DNA from: Gracilaria vermiculophylla
Lineage: Eukaryota; Rhodophyta; Florideophyceae; Gracilariales; Gracilariaceae
NCBI GenBank assembly: GCA_019155205.2
Contig: JAHNZQ020000308.1
Coordinates: 1,658,398 to 1,722,397 of the forward strand
Length of the DNA: 64,000 nt
Direction: 5' to 3'
A program made the translations under genes and the position numbers. This document shows, piece after piece, positions 28,753 through 39,353 of this stretch; within the stretch, counting starts at the first letter, position 1, and each line of letters begins with the position of its first letter. Below the pieces are notes generated by a model that saw only the letters and a list, made by a program, of their open reading frames with translations, searched no databases and was not told where the DNA came from.

Positions 28753-29608
28753 ATGGGGTACGAAAGGGAACCGTCTCCTCGCCAGAAGGCGCTTGCTCTC
28801 GATAGGAAGAAAGTTGCCATTGAAGCCGAAATGGAAGCAATTCTATCGTATCTCACGGTATGTAAGTCATCCTAGAAAAAGTGATCATCCCTGTGCAGCG
28901 TACTTAATTATTTCTCGCTCATATGCTTCTCCGTTTGCAATGAAGGCGCCGGGCATGCCTGGAGTTACCGGAAATCTGGTTGACGCAGAGGGGTTTCCTC
29001 GAGCGGATATTGATGTCCACAAAGTGCGTTCACAGCGTCAACGACTGGCTATATTGAAGACAGATCATAAGAACATATCAGCAGAAGTCGAGAAGCAGCT
29101 TCATGTAGCTCTCGCCCCTAGCGGAGAACACGCGTCGTCGTCCACTTCGGAACCGCGTCCCGTTTCTCAGCCGGAATTCACAGAGCCTCATGATGCTGCA
29201 TCTCAGCCTGTACCACCGGACTACGTCCCCAAAAGACCACCATTTGCGAAAGTAGACTTGGTGTTTGAAAATTCCCCTGCTGAGTCAGCAGGGGTTTTGG
29301 TCGACGACAGGATCATTTCATTTGGTGCAATATCCCTTCGCTCGTTTGCCACCCCAGCACATGCGATGGAAAATCTACCCAGCCTTCTGAGAGAACATGA
29401 AAACGAAACATTAGAGGTAATTGTGGAGCGGGGGGATGTTGTAACACCACAAATTGTCACACTTAACCTAACACCGCGGCAGTGGAACGGAAGAGGCTTG
29501 CTGGGATGTCATGTGGTTCGCTTGCATACGAACGAAGAAGATGAAAGGTATCGGCCTGATGTCGCCACTGCGACACAGGCCAGGACCCTTCCAACTTCGA
29601 ATCCATGA
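28753..29608 (+). CDS. PSMD9: 26S proteasome assembly chaperone PSMD9/Nas2, two exons
   Basis: Exon 1 (28753-28857, 35 codons) joins exon 2 (28946-29608) across an 88-bp intron starting GTATGT and ending TGAAG, in phase 0, giving 255 aa. The N-terminal part is the helical hairpin of the Nas2 family, with the signature L-V-D-x-E-G-F-P-R-A-D-I-D-V-H-K-V-R right after the junction. A Pro/Ser-rich linker follows (about 110-155). A C-terminal PDZ domain (about 160-245) has A-x-V-D-L-V-F-E-N-S-P-A-E-S-A-G and R-I-I-S-F-G. In yeast and animals it chaperones assembly of the proteasome base around Rpt5. The open frame beginning at 28793 reads through part of the intron and should not be used. Confidence 0.93.
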
Positions 29609-30640
29609 GGTGAAGAGGGATCTGGCTTTTGCAGAGCTTTAGTTCAGAGCTCAAGTAACAGCGCAATGCTCATTAACACATTTTCCTCATTCGTATAAAT
29701 GAAGAATGACCTTCCCTCTTAGCCTAAATCTGAGAAGCGTATGGTAGGTTCCCATGCATCGAGAGGTGAGATAAGGGTACTTCCACACTTGCTACCTAGA
29801 CTTCTGGACCAACACTGCATTGCAAATGTGGCAACAGTGCGTAGAAAGATACGCAACTCGTTTCATTAGCATGATCTCTAAACAAAGTATTTCAGACATT
29901 AGCGAAGTCCAGTGACAAACGAAAAAGAAAGGTCAGAAGGTAAGTACACACGACATGCCAAAATTCATATTATTGTGCTTAAGTGAAGAATTGTTTTAAG
30001 CACTTCGTCATGACCACAACTTCGCAAGAAAGCTTTGACGTAGACAATTTGTAAAAATTAAAGGAAGGCCATCTCTAAAGCCGAAATCTCCGACCAGAGC
30101 AGCCCGGGAGCTTTCTGTGGACATCATTGTCCAGTTGGACGACATCAGGACGGCATACAGAAGAACCTTGTCTCTCGTGTTGAGAGGAAAGTACCTCGGC
30201 TCTTGTGGAACTGTGTGTGGGAGGAGCTATCGGGCTGATTTGCGGGCAAAGCATCTGAATCATTGCATTACAAGAGAACCATGTGTGGCAGATTTCCGCG
30301 CCCACCGCAATGTTTTGAGGGTCGCGATCTAAAATCGGCTGAGTTATCCGATGCATTTGACGTATTTTGTGTTCGTCCTCGCACTACTTTAAGACTGGGA
30401 CTAGGAAAACCCCTTGTACTCGTGAAGTTCTCTGCATGATGGGTTGTCAGACATAGTTCTCAAAGGTTCATATCACAACCCGTTGTGAAACTAACGACCC
30501 AAATTTCGGAAGAGAAAGGGCACTCTGTGGCTTTCGCGCGGATTAAATGCTGTCATTTAGAAAAGAGCTACTACTGAATCATTAATTTTCAGATTGTGGG
30601 TGGGAGAGCATGCAATAGTGTATACTTTATTGTGAAATTT
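29609..30640. other. Intergenic, nothing recognised
   Basis: The stretch holds the 3' flanks of two converging genes. Short overlapping frames around 30075-30356 lack features. No RNA or repeat is evident. Confidence 0.5.
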
Positions 30641-32116
30641 TCATCGATCTGATTCAGTGTGATGTTCGGGGTTTTCCTGGGACCTACCTGCACTCTTTGA
30701 GAGAGACTTAGATTCCTCCTTCTCCTTAAGTCTTCTATCGGCTTCTTCCCAGTAATGTTCTTCTTCTTCTCCTTGCAGTAGAGATGCAGTAACCTCGGAT
30801 CCGAATAAAGATTCTTTGTTGAGGGAATAAGCGACAGATGTAGCGTCTTCTGGTGACCTCAAGCGGATATACGCCGATTTGCCGTCAGCGTCTAACGATA
30901 AATATATGACGGGAGCAAACTTTGCAACTTCCTTCATAAGCCTCTTCCATGAAACACTGGGGTCTAAGCCGTCCAGTTTTACAATAACGCCCTTAGGACG
31001 GAGTCCTTGCCCTTGCTTAGTGTCTGTTTTGAAGGACTTCCGTTTTTTTTGGAGATTAAACGAACGGTGCCAGTAATCCTGAATGTCAATCTCACTCTCT
31101 AAAAGACGAACAGTGGCGTGGTTGTCATCAATTTCAATTCCATCTTTAGTCAACACATTGATCAGTGACTTTGACTCGGAATTCTCTTGTATTGTCACGA
31201 AACAAATGGGATTCCCGACTTCGTAAAGTAAGTAGCGAATTTTTGGAGTCTTGGAGATATTGGCAATGGCGTCGAATAAGACTTCGCGCAAGCGTTTCCA
31301 TGAGATATCACGTGGTAGTTCTGATATTTTCAGTATGTGCATAGGAGTGGAGGGGGTGGGAACAAACATCCGCACTGGGATTTCAGTATCACCTGCAAGA
31401 GCATAACGGGGTAAGGTTCCCTCCGGGGTGCCTCTCGAGCGGAGAGACATTGTAGAAGATGTTGTATTGGCCAGGGCTGCAAAATTGTTAAGAACATGTT
31501 CCGCGGTCTCAGCATCGTCAAAACATACAAGGGCCTTTTCGGCAATTCCTTCTGAGCGAAACACCTTGACGTAGGACGGCACGGCTAGACGTTCGAATAT
31601 GGTGGTGATCGATTCTACAGAGCTGTCTTCCGGAATATTCGCAAGAATGAAGCTCCGGGCTGTCTCACTTTCGTCCCAATGCCAAAACTCCGGAAGCTCT
31701 GCATTTCGACGAAGACGAGTTTGAGCTGCGCTATCTCCAAAAGAGTTGTTGGGAGAGGAAACTTCAAGTTGTGCAGACCGTTCGGCTGCGTTGATAATGT
31801 CTTCGAGAGTGGCGTTGAGGCGTTTTATGCGATTGAAGTGCAAAAAGATAGACGGATCGAGCCAGCCGTTGTCATCCATTTGGCGGCGCAAATACCAGTC
31901 GCGGCGCAAATTGGCGGCCGAAAACCAGAATTCAAGTTGCGTCTGAACAGAGGATAGGCGATCATCAGAAGCGGCTGACGAGGTGAGAATGGTGCGCACA
32001 GGAGCCTGAGAACGGGCGCAGGCATAAGGGCGAGCGGTGGGGCAGACTAGTGTCGCCGGGGCGAGGCCACGGGTTTGACCCAGAAACGGCGCCGGGTAGA
32101 GCGCAAAAGCGGGCAT
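30641..32116 (-). CDS. La-motif protein with tandem RRM/xRRM-like modules, probably organellar
   Basis: The 491-aa protein starts at ATG 32114-32116. Residues 1 to about 48 lack acidic residues and are rich in Ala, Pro, Arg and Thr, like a plastid or mitochondrial presequence. The La motif spans about 58-120 (Q-L-E-F-W-F-S-A-A-N-L, then G-W-L-D-P-S-I-F-L-H-F-N-R-I-K-R-L). An RRM-like segment follows at 153-215. Two related modules then appear, at about 258-350 and 373-460; each begins with S-W-K-R-L and ends with an L-L-x-x-E-x5-Y-W-type helix, the hallmark of the La C-terminal xRRM. A Lys/Glu-rich tail closes the protein. La proteins bind 3' ends of RNA and protect or fold them. Targeting and RNA partner are inferences. 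Confidence 0.8.
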   Translation of the reverse strand: MPAFALYPAPFLGQTRGLAPATLVCPTARPYACARSQAPVRTILTSSAASDDRLSSVQTQLEFWFSAANLRRDWYLRRQMDDNGWLDPSIFLHFNRIKRLNATLEDIINAAERSAQLEVSSPNNSFGDSAAQTRLRRNAELPEFWHWDESETARSFILANIPEDSSVESITTIFERLAVPSYVKVFRSEGIAEKALVCFDDAETAEHVLNNFAALANTTSSTMSLRSRGTPEGTLPRYALAGDTEIPVRMFVPTPSTPMHILKISELPRDISWKRLREVLFDAIANISKTPKIRYLLYEVGNPICFVTIQENSESKSLINVLTKDGIEIDDNHATVRLLESEIDIQDYWHRSFNLQKKRKSFKTDTKQGQGLRPKGVIVKLDGLDPSVSWKRLMKEVAKFAPVIYLSLDADGKSAYIRLRSPEDATSVAYSLNKESLFGSEVTASLLQGEEEEHYWEEADRRLKEKEESKSLSKSAGRSQENPEHHTESDR

Positions 32117-33462
32117 AGCGGATGAAGAAGGTGTTCGAATAGGTGAGCGTAGGGGGTTGGAAGAGGCCGTCTAGAGCTGGGCCTGTCAGAGAGTCTCGGC
32201 AGCCTTGTGGTCGAGGTGGTTACAGATCTCAGAACGTGCCGGGTGGAGATCTGCTGTCGGGTGTTGCTCGCACCTCAATTTTGACCAAAATCAACAAATG
32301 CTGTCCAAAACTCTTTCATGGTTTTACGGTATGGCCCACACATACTTTAGCTGTGGTCGACACATGGGCCACACTGGAGACCGAGTAGTTGTCCACGTAT
32401 CTAGAAGTGCAGCGCGGATTTCGATGGGGTAGCTGAGCACATCGTCCCATGCAGACAACCGGCGATTCCGTTTGTTGAACGTAAATAAAATCCATCGGAT
32501 AGAGTTTGGTTCGCACTGGTGGACAAAGTGTGTTACTGGACATTACTGTTCACAAGCAAGAGTAAATGCCATGAGGCACATTCATGAATTTGTGTTGGTT
32601 CCTCAAGGGGCCTTTGCTGCTCAGGTATTCCATATTTAATTGCGCTCTACGACTGTCGTCGCACTCGACCAAGTTTTAGGATTTTCATGAGCTGCCCTGT
32701 TTTTCTGCTACATTCTAGAACTCTGTGAAGCGTTTCGAATCACCTGTATTCCCTATCTTCCGTCGCGGAAATCGAGACTTCCCATACTCGAAGTTAAACT
32801 TCAATCTTTCCGTTCAACCAAATGTTAGCCGAACGCTTACCGAATTGATATCAGCACTGCGAGAGTTCAGCACCTGATGCGCAAAATTTAGTTTCTTTAT
32901 GCACCTTGGCCAATCGAGTTTGCACTGTGGTAACGCGTAAAACAGTCAAGTCTCGCAGTGCTCTTGTTAGCCAATGTGTCGCGGAGAAACGAGTTGAGAA
33001 ACAAGGGGTTAGTCGGTGATAGAAGTGACAAAGAATAGGCGGTGTAAGTTCAGGAACACCATTACAAGTGAGGGCTGTTGAAGGAGCGTTCTGCCGCTTC
33101 GGAGCAAAATGCACCGTTGAAGGCGCAATATGATACCTTACATCTGATAGGCCAAAGCGATGTAACTTACTCCGACAGTATGACTGAAGTTCCTGAGGAG
33201 GTTGTCAGCTCAGATTTTCTGAGATTTTACAGCGCACAGGTCATTCACGTCACACGCTGCGCAGGAGAGAGAGAGAACCCGGAGGATGACAATCCCACCA
33301 ACTGTCCATCTACCCAAGTGCGTGGCGCCTCGTAAATGTTCCCAGGAGTAACAGCTATCAATGTCATTCCGTACCAATTGCCATCTTCCACTCACTCAAG
33401 GTCAGTGGAGACCTCTTCGTATGGTGAAGAAATAATCGCTAATCGGATCATTTTCTGAGTTC
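32117..33462. other. Divergent intergenic region, no clear gene
   Basis: The region lies between the La-protein and citrate synthase promoters. A plus frame at 33078-33335 is acidic and protein-like but lacks a good start or family. Confidence 0.4.
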
Positions 33463-34917
33463 ATGCTCAGAAACCGCTGCATATTCGTTCTCACAACAAC
33501 CATCACCACCTTAAACAAGTCGAGAAGCCTGTTTCCTTTCGCCACGATGCCCGAAAGTGCTCACCACTCTCAAAGACAAACCGGATCACTGCTGGAGATA
33601 AAAATTAGTGGAAATGCCCTCAAGATCCCGTCAGGACCGCTCCGTTCATCGACGTTGCACGCGGCAGGTCTTCCACGATTGTATGACCCTGGCTTCGCTA
33701 CGACTGCCGCTTTTACCTCATCAATCACCTATATTGATGGAGCAAACGGCATTTTACGACACCGAGGGTATCCGATTGAAAAGCTCGTGGAAAAAGCCAC
33801 TTTCGACGAACTTTCTTACCTGCTAATATTTGGTGCTCTGCCGAACGTACATATTCTCTCTGCCTGGCAACGAAACATGGCGCAAAGAATGTCAATGCCA
33901 AATGCGGTTCAAACCGTCATTTCTGCTTTCCCTCCATCTACTCATCCCATGTCTATACTCATTGCGGCCCTTTCGGCCATGTCAGGTTTTTGTACTACAC
34001 TCAATCCGACGATTGTCGGACAGACAGTATATTCAAAACCGCAAAAACGCCGAGAAGCCATAGTCACCACGATGGCTACTATGCCAGTAATAGTGGCTGC
34101 TATATATCGACACACGGCTGGTCTCCCTCCTTTTAATACCTCTGCGACTGCGCTTCGACATCCGCAAAAGAATTTTGCTTCTCGATTTCTCTACATGTTA
34201 AATTCCGGCACAAGATCCGAGTCGCTTGCACGGACATTGGATATCTTGCTCATGCTGCATGCCGATCATGAGCAAAACTGTTCAACGTCTGCCGTGCGGC
34301 ATTTATCCAGTTCTGGTGTGGACGTCTTTTCCTCGCTATGCGGCGGAGTCGCTGCGTTGTACGGGCCTCTACACGGTGGTGCAAGTGAAAGCGTACTCAG
34401 AATGCTCATGAGAATCGGAAAGGTTGAAAACATACAACATTTTCTAAACCGAGTCAAAGAGCGACGGGAGAAACTTATGGGCTTCGGGCATCGTATATAC
34501 AAGAATTACGATCCAAGGGCGAAGATAATCCAAAAAGAAGCTCATCGCATTTTTGACCTTGTTGGATCAGTTGACCCCCTCATTGGTATAGCCAACGAGC
34601 TTGAAAAGGCCGCTCTTGCAGATGATTTTTTCACATCTCGCAAGCTGTATCCCAATGTAGACTTTTACTCAGGCATCATTTACAAAGCAATGGGGTTTGA
34701 GCCTCAATTCTTTCCTGTTTTATTTGCACTCGGTAGATCCGCAGGGTGGATAGCACATTGGAATGAATTCTTGGACGACCCAGATAGGCGTATTGCTCGG
34801 CCTCACCAGCAATACGTTGGCGTAGAAGGACCCATAGACGTTCCGGATGTAACTCAGCGGGTAGGTGGACATGTCTTTTTCGAAGAAACCTCGCCGATTG
34901 TTGTTGCCCGCCTGTAA
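33463..34917 (+). CDS. CSY: Citrate synthase with C-terminal peroxisomal signal
   Basis: Citrate synthase condenses acetyl-CoA with oxaloacetate. The frame from ATG 33463 gives 484 aa. Active-site motifs are intact: L-H-A-D-H-E-Q-N (first His), G-F-G-H-R-I-Y-K-N-Y-D-P-R-A (second His and substrate Arg) and the Asp-containing D-F-Y-S-G-I-I-Y. The sequence is of the bacterial/plant-peroxisomal type, not the mitochondrial animal type. The protein ends in A-R-L, a valid peroxisomal PTS1 tripeptide. Its first 28 residues are basic and hydroxylated and precede a second ATG at 33547, so initiation at the first ATG might add a mitochondrial presequence and at the second give a peroxisomal form. It probably acts in a glyoxylate-type or fatty-acid export route. 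Confidence 0.92.
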   Translation: MLRNRCIFVLTTTITTLNKSRSLFPFATMPESAHHSQRQTGSLLEIKISGNALKIPSGPLRSSTLHAAGLPRLYDPGFATTAAFTSSITYIDGANGILRHRGYPIEKLVEKATFDELSYLLIFGALPNVHILSAWQRNMAQRMSMPNAVQTVISAFPPSTHPMSILIAALSAMSGFCTTLNPTIVGQTVYSKPQKRREAIVTTMATMPVIVAAIYRHTAGLPPFNTSATALRHPQKNFASRFLYMLNSGTRSESLARTLDILLMLHADHEQNCSTSAVRHLSSSGVDVFSSLCGGVAALYGPLHGGASESVLRMLMRIGKVENIQHFLNRVKERREKLMGFGHRIYKNYDPRAKIIQKEAHRIFDLVGSVDPLIGIANELEKAALADDFFTSRKLYPNVDFYSGIIYKAMGFEPQFFPVLFALGRSAGWIAHWNEFLDDPDRRIARPHQQYVGVEGPIDVPDVTQRVGGHVFFEETSPIVVARL

Positions 34918-35452
34918 TGAAGCTTCTAAGAACGGTTTACTGTTATGCTACTTTGTACAGAACAATGGTACGCGCCAATTTAGGTCGGCTGTTGGTCTTA
35001 AAATCGTTTCCACCAAAAAGTGTGAACCATGAAAGCAGCATGTGATCCGGCGACACTTATCCAAGTCTTTTGGCTGATAGACTTATAACAGTCCAGTTTC
35101 TAGGGCTGTGGTGAATGAAGCCGATCCTTGTCATCTGTGCCCTTACAATATAAGCAACCGATGTTTTCTTTTAAGCTCAAATACGTTCTTTGGGGTAGAT
35201 GCAATACGAGACGGTGGGATGCATTAACAACAGAAGAAGACCTTCGAAGACACCATGGAAAACGAAAACCCTCGTGAGTGTTCCATCACTTTGCCCGCTA
35301 GCGGATAGTTAGAAAGAAGTGGTAAGATCAGGATGGCGATATTTGGGAGAGGACTAAGATCCGAATCATAGTCATCCTTACGCTACTCGAGAAAGAAGCA
35401 TACTTTTCCATATCGCATCGGCAAATGAGGCGTTGTTGGTATAGCGGTTAAC
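34918..35452. other. Convergent 3' flanks, nothing recognised
   Basis: The region separates citrate synthase from the mannosyltransferase stop codon. No gene, RNA or repeat is visible. Confidence 0.5.
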
Positions 35453-37447
35453 CTACAACTCTTCCTTCGAACCTCCGCCGTTCTTTTCCTCTCGTTCTCG
35501 CTCCTCTTCCTCGGCGGCTTCCTCATCGTCACGAATAATAGCTTCATCCTCATCTCCGATGAATTTGTACATAAGTAATGAAGACTTTTTGAGAGCGTCG
35601 TCGATGTTATTCGGAAGCTGTTGAACAGCCATGTGACCGATTGCAAGCGTATCGACGTATACGAATTCGTCTTCCTTCATCTCAACAGTACCAGGGGCAC
35701 ATACGAACAGGAGCTCTTCCCGATATCCGTCATGCGCCTTGAGGTCACGGAGTGTAGTCATGAGTTTCAATCGAGAGTCACCGGCATCGTAAATACTGAT
35801 ATTCTTCATATTAGGACCAAGTAAAGATCGATGCCCAATCACACCCTTAAACATGACAAGGTCTGCATTTCTTGGAATGCTGTCTATACCGCCCGTCCCC
35901 ACCTTTAGAAGCACTCGAGGAATACCAGACTGATTAAAAAACCCGTAGAAGAGAACCATTCCTGCTGTAAACGCAAGGTTAAGCATTCGGAACCGTTTTG
36001 ACGACGCAGCTCCAAACAGCGTGCCCGCGAGACACACCACACACACAGGCATCAAGGATAGCAATGAAATAGTTCCCAAGCGATCATTGTTCTGGATGAC
36101 TTCGACCAGGAGACCCAATAAGAAAGTGGTCTGGATTGTATCAAAATAGACGTAAAGCTCATCTTCTAGCTCTTTGGTCATTCCCGCCTTCTTCGACTTC
36201 TTCTTCTTGGCCTTCTTTGCGTTCACAACTTGCTTCATCTCAGTCATCAGTTCCTTCATGGCTACCTTCATTCCTTCAAATGATTCCCTCATCAGAACAA
36301 TGAAGAGAGGCCCGAGAATGGCTGGAAGGGACAGGAACATTTGGCCAGGCGATGTATTAAGCGCCATTGTGGATATGTATTTGCGATTCAAAACCTGTTT
36401 CATCGCATTGATCGGAGTGTATACAAGTTTCCCCTTGTATGAAAAGGGCAATCCTTTAGTGGCGTACTCGACAAACATGTCGAAGCTTGTCATAAAGGTA
36501 TCACCAAACTTGAGCTTAAACGTACCAAAGTACACAGAATCAACGGTAATCCAAATAGTGCACCAGAAGGCAAAGATTGCAAAGCCCTCCATGGCGCCGC
36601 GCACATAGCGAATGGGGCGAAGGCCGTTCTTGCCAAAAAGGTTGCTGAGGAATAGAATGGGCGTGATGACAAAAAACGCAAATGAAGGTCGAAGAAAAAC
36701 ACCCAGGGACAAGGCAAATGCTGAGAGCCAGAATAACGGGCGTGCAGTGTTGATAGGCCAACCGAAACATGCGGCAACGATGATGGTTAGACACATGGCT
36801 TCAAGCGCATAGTTTGTGTTGCGCGTCATCGCCAGCATGGTGGTCCACAGTGAGGAGTATGTGAGCAAGGCATTCAAGGCGTTCTCTCCCGCGTAAACAG
36901 CAAAAATTCGAAGCAGGAAGATGTCGGTAATAAAGCTGAGCATAAACATCCAAACCCTTGGAAGCAGCATGGCGATGAAGCCCATCCATTGCGGTCGGCA
37001 TCCGCCGAGCAGGCGCTTGCACACAATGTTGGCACCCATGTAGGGAATGCCGCTCGAAATGAAAGCTCCCACGATGGATCGCGTGTAATTGGATTCCGGG
37101 GTCATACCCGTTGGGGCGGCAAGTACGGCGGGGTCAAGGCCGGCAGAGTTCATATGGGGGAGCAACGTGACGGCCAAAGAATCGACGCCCTCATCGAACT
37201 CAATGCCCTCCAGAATGGCAGGGGTAAATATGAGAAGGAAGCGGACGAGGGCAAAAAGAAAGTAAATCGGGGACGAAAAGAAGGTTTTGAAGACTGGGGC
37301 GCCCAGTTCCAGAGGCGGTGCGGCCGGATCATCCGAGGCGGTGCGATCGCGTACTTTTCGCACTCGCTTGAGCTTCTTCTTGGGTGCCGGAGTGGAGTCG
37401 TTGGACTTGGATATGAGCGGGTCCCTTTCGGCGACTTTGGAGCTCAT
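35453..37447 (-). CDS. PIGZ: GPI mannosyltransferase of the PIGZ/SMP3 type (GT22)
   Basis: The first ATG in frame is at 37445-37447, giving 664 aa; the longer frame opens only with TTG. The protein has many membrane segments from about residue 50 to 540. Family-like blocks are T-R-S-I-V-x-A-F-I-S-S-G-I-P-Y, F-L-R-P-S-F-A-F-F, a V-D-S-V-Y-F motif, and T-P-I-N-A-M-K-x-V-L-N followed later by L-P-A-I-L-G-P-L-F. These fit the ER enzyme adding the fourth mannose to GPI anchors better than ALG9, ALG12 or PIGB. The lumenal H-P-D-E motif near the first helix reads E-F-D-E here. A Lys-rich insertion lies at about 410-425, and the acidic tail ends K-E-E-L, resembling an ER retrieval signal. Confidence 0.8.
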   Translation of the reverse strand: MSSKVAERDPLISKSNDSTPAPKKKLKRVRKVRDRTASDDPAAPPLELGAPVFKTFFSSPIYFLFALVRFLLIFTPAILEGIEFDEGVDSLAVTLLPHMNSAGLDPAVLAAPTGMTPESNYTRSIVGAFISSGIPYMGANIVCKRLLGGCRPQWMGFIAMLLPRVWMFMLSFITDIFLLRIFAVYAGENALNALLTYSSLWTTMLAMTRNTNYALEAMCLTIIVAACFGWPINTARPLFWLSAFALSLGVFLRPSFAFFVITPILFLSNLFGKNGLRPIRYVRGAMEGFAIFAFWCTIWITVDSVYFGTFKLKFGDTFMTSFDMFVEYATKGLPFSYKGKLVYTPINAMKQVLNRKYISTMALNTSPGQMFLSLPAILGPLFIVLMRESFEGMKVAMKELMTEMKQVVNAKKAKKKKSKKAGMTKELEDELYVYFDTIQTTFLLGLLVEVIQNNDRLGTISLLSLMPVCVVCLAGTLFGAASSKRFRMLNLAFTAGMVLFYGFFNQSGIPRVLLKVGTGGIDSIPRNADLVMFKGVIGHRSLLGPNMKNISIYDAGDSRLKLMTTLRDLKAHDGYREELLFVCAPGTVEMKEDEFVYVDTLAIGHMAVQQLPNNIDDALKKSSLLMYKFIGDEDEAIIRDDEEAAEEEEREREEKNGGGSKEEL

Positions 37448-38156
37448 GTTGCGGCAGGGCGGGGTGTGCGGGACTGGAAGCCAACGAGGGGGAAGTGGTA
37501 GGGGGCGGGGGGGTCGCAAGCTATGGCGAGTGCGCGGCAGGGTCAATCTGGGGACAGACGTACCGACATGCGCGGTGGGTCACGCGCCCGCCTTATCGAG
37601 TGTCCACGCGCGAGAAGACGTCAATCTATTTGGCGAGAAAGCTCCGTCCCGCCACCAGCGTGAACACGTGGTGATCAACTTGAGGGCGCCAGCTGTTTCG
37701 CATTGTTTTGAACAAACAGAACGGCGCACTGCAGTAGCGGCGCCGCGCTCTGTCGCGCTGCACGTCAGGTAAGGTAATGTTACTTTTAAATATTATCTGC
37801 GTGTGGAGACGCTCTGAAGCAGATTGCTGCGGCGTGTGCCGCGTGCGCCTGCCGCCGCAGCCGCCGCACGGCGATGCGCGTCACCCCGAGGCGGTGGCGA
37901 GCGCTTCGAGCGGCCGACAGCTGACGGCCGGCGTCGTCGCGCCGCCACTGCACCGGCCATCGCGCGCAGCGCGCCCGCGCGGCGCTCACCAGTTATCAGC
38001 CGCCCGCCGCCATGGCCGCGCTCACCGTTCGCCGCCGCACGCCGCCACGCGCTACGAGCGAGCGCGAGCCTCGCGCGCGCCGCCGCCGCCACCGACGCAG
38101 CATCCACCCCCGGTAATCGGCGCACAGAAGGCGTGCTCGCAGGAGCCGCAGAACAG
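37448..38156. other. GC-rich divergent promoter region
   Basis: The 0.7 kb between the mannosyltransferase and nucleotide-sugar transporter starts is extremely GC-rich, with CCG/GCC tracts. Open frames exist on both strands because stops are rare in such DNA; none has an ATG and family features. Confidence 0.6.
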
Positions 38157-39353
38157 ATGGCGGCCGGCCCGCCGCCGCCGCCGCCGCCGCCGCCGCGCGG
38201 CTGCGCGTCGCCAGATGCGCCGGGCGTGTGCGACAAGTCGCGCGACGCGCTGCTGGAACGGCGCGCTGCCATGTCGCCCTCCTCCTCGCGCTCCTCGCTC
38301 CGCGCGGGCGCCGCCGCCGCGCGCACGCGCCTCAAGGCGCCGCCACGAGAGTACGGCGTGCGCGTGAAGATTGTGGCGTGCCTAGGGCTGGTGGGCGTGC
38401 AGTTGTTTGCGTCCATCGTGCTCAAGCTGGCCAACGCCGGCGGAAAGTACACCTTCTCGCCGCAGAGCTCGCTGGCGTTGAGCGAGCTCATCAAGTTGCT
38501 GCTGAGCCTGATGTACATTTTCTACGACGAGCGTAGCGTGCTCGGTGTGGCGCACTGCGTCAACGAGCAGAGCAGTTTGAAGCTGGGCTGGCACATGTTC
38601 GGGCTGGCGTCGCTGTACTGCTTCAATAACGCGCTCATGTTTTGGCTGTTCGCCAGGGCGGACCCCGGGTCCATCACGCTGATCAAGAGCGGTGCTACGG
38701 TGGTGAGCGCGCTCCTGCTGTACTTTGTGCGCGGGCTGCGGCTGAGCGTGTGCCGATGGTTGGTGATGTTTGTGCAGATGTTCGCGCTAGTAGTGGCGCA
38801 ATTCGATACGTGCGAAGGACGGGCGCACCTTAGGGCTCACGTGTACGCAGTGCTGCTGCTGAGCCTGTTCAATTCATCTGTGGCAAATGTGTGGAACGAG
38901 CATGTGGTCAAGCGGTTCGAGAACGCATCGCTGGGCGTCAAGAACGTGTACTTGTACATGTTCGGCGCGGTGCTCAACGTGGCGGTGTTTACAAACAGTC
39001 GCATGACGGACAAATCCACCCCGGCATTTTTCGAAGGCTACAACGCCATGGCGGTGGCCGTGGTGTGCTCCAATGCATTCATGGGCGTGGCCATGAACGT
39101 GGTGTACAAGTACGCCGATGCGGTGGTGAAGAACATCGCCACGAGCACGACGACGGTGCTGCTGGTGATCATCTCGGCCATGTTCTTCGGGGGGCGCGAC
39201 AACGCCACCGTGTTTCTCGGCGGCGGCATCGTCGTCATGGGCACGTACCTGTACTTTGCGCTCGGCGCCAGCGAGCAGCAACTGAGCGAGGCGCGCCAGG
39301 CGCGGGCGGCGTGCGAGCGCTCACACGGACTGTGCGCGCACGCAAAGCGGTAA
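38157..39353 (+). CDS. SLC35A: Nucleotide-sugar transporter, SLC35A-like
   Basis: The ATG at 38157 gives 398 aa; the open frame upstream starts at TTG and is low complexity. An alternative ATG lies at 38271. After a Pro/Ala/Ser-rich cytosolic head there are about ten membrane helices. Features typical of the UDP-galactose/UDP-GlcNAc/CMP-sialic acid transporter group are S-x-L-A-L-S-E-L-I-K-L, Y-C-F-N-N-A-L, I-K-S-G-A-T-V, A-N-V-W-N-E-H-V-V-K-R, and S-T-T-T-V-L-L near the end. Such proteins exchange nucleotide sugars for nucleoside monophosphate in the Golgi, which would feed synthesis of the sulfated galactans of red algae (an inference). The gene is far more GC-rich than its neighbours. Confidence 0.88.
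   Translation: MAAGPPPPPPPPPRGCASPDAPGVCDKSRDALLERRAAMSPSSSRSSLRAGAAAARTRLKAPPREYGVRVKIVACLGLVGVQLFASIVLKLANAGGKYTFSPQSSLALSELIKLLLSLMYIFYDERSVLGVAHCVNEQSSLKLGWHMFGLASLYCFNNALMFWLFARADPGSITLIKSGATVVSALLLYFVRGLRLSVCRWLVMFVQMFALVVAQFDTCEGRAHLRAHVYAVLLLSLFNSSVANVWNEHVVKRFENASLGVKNVYLYMFGAVLNVAVFTNSRMTDKSTPAFFEGYNAMAVAVVCSNAFMGVAMNVVYKYADAVVKNIATSTTTVLLVIISAMFFGGRDNATVFLGGGIVVMGTYLYFALGASEQQLSEARQARAACERSHGLCAHAKR

Noticed and set aside
28793..28945. PSMD9 start at 28793
   Set aside because: This frame reads across exon 1 out of phase and through the intron; the ATG at 28753 with splicing gives the Nas2 N-terminus.
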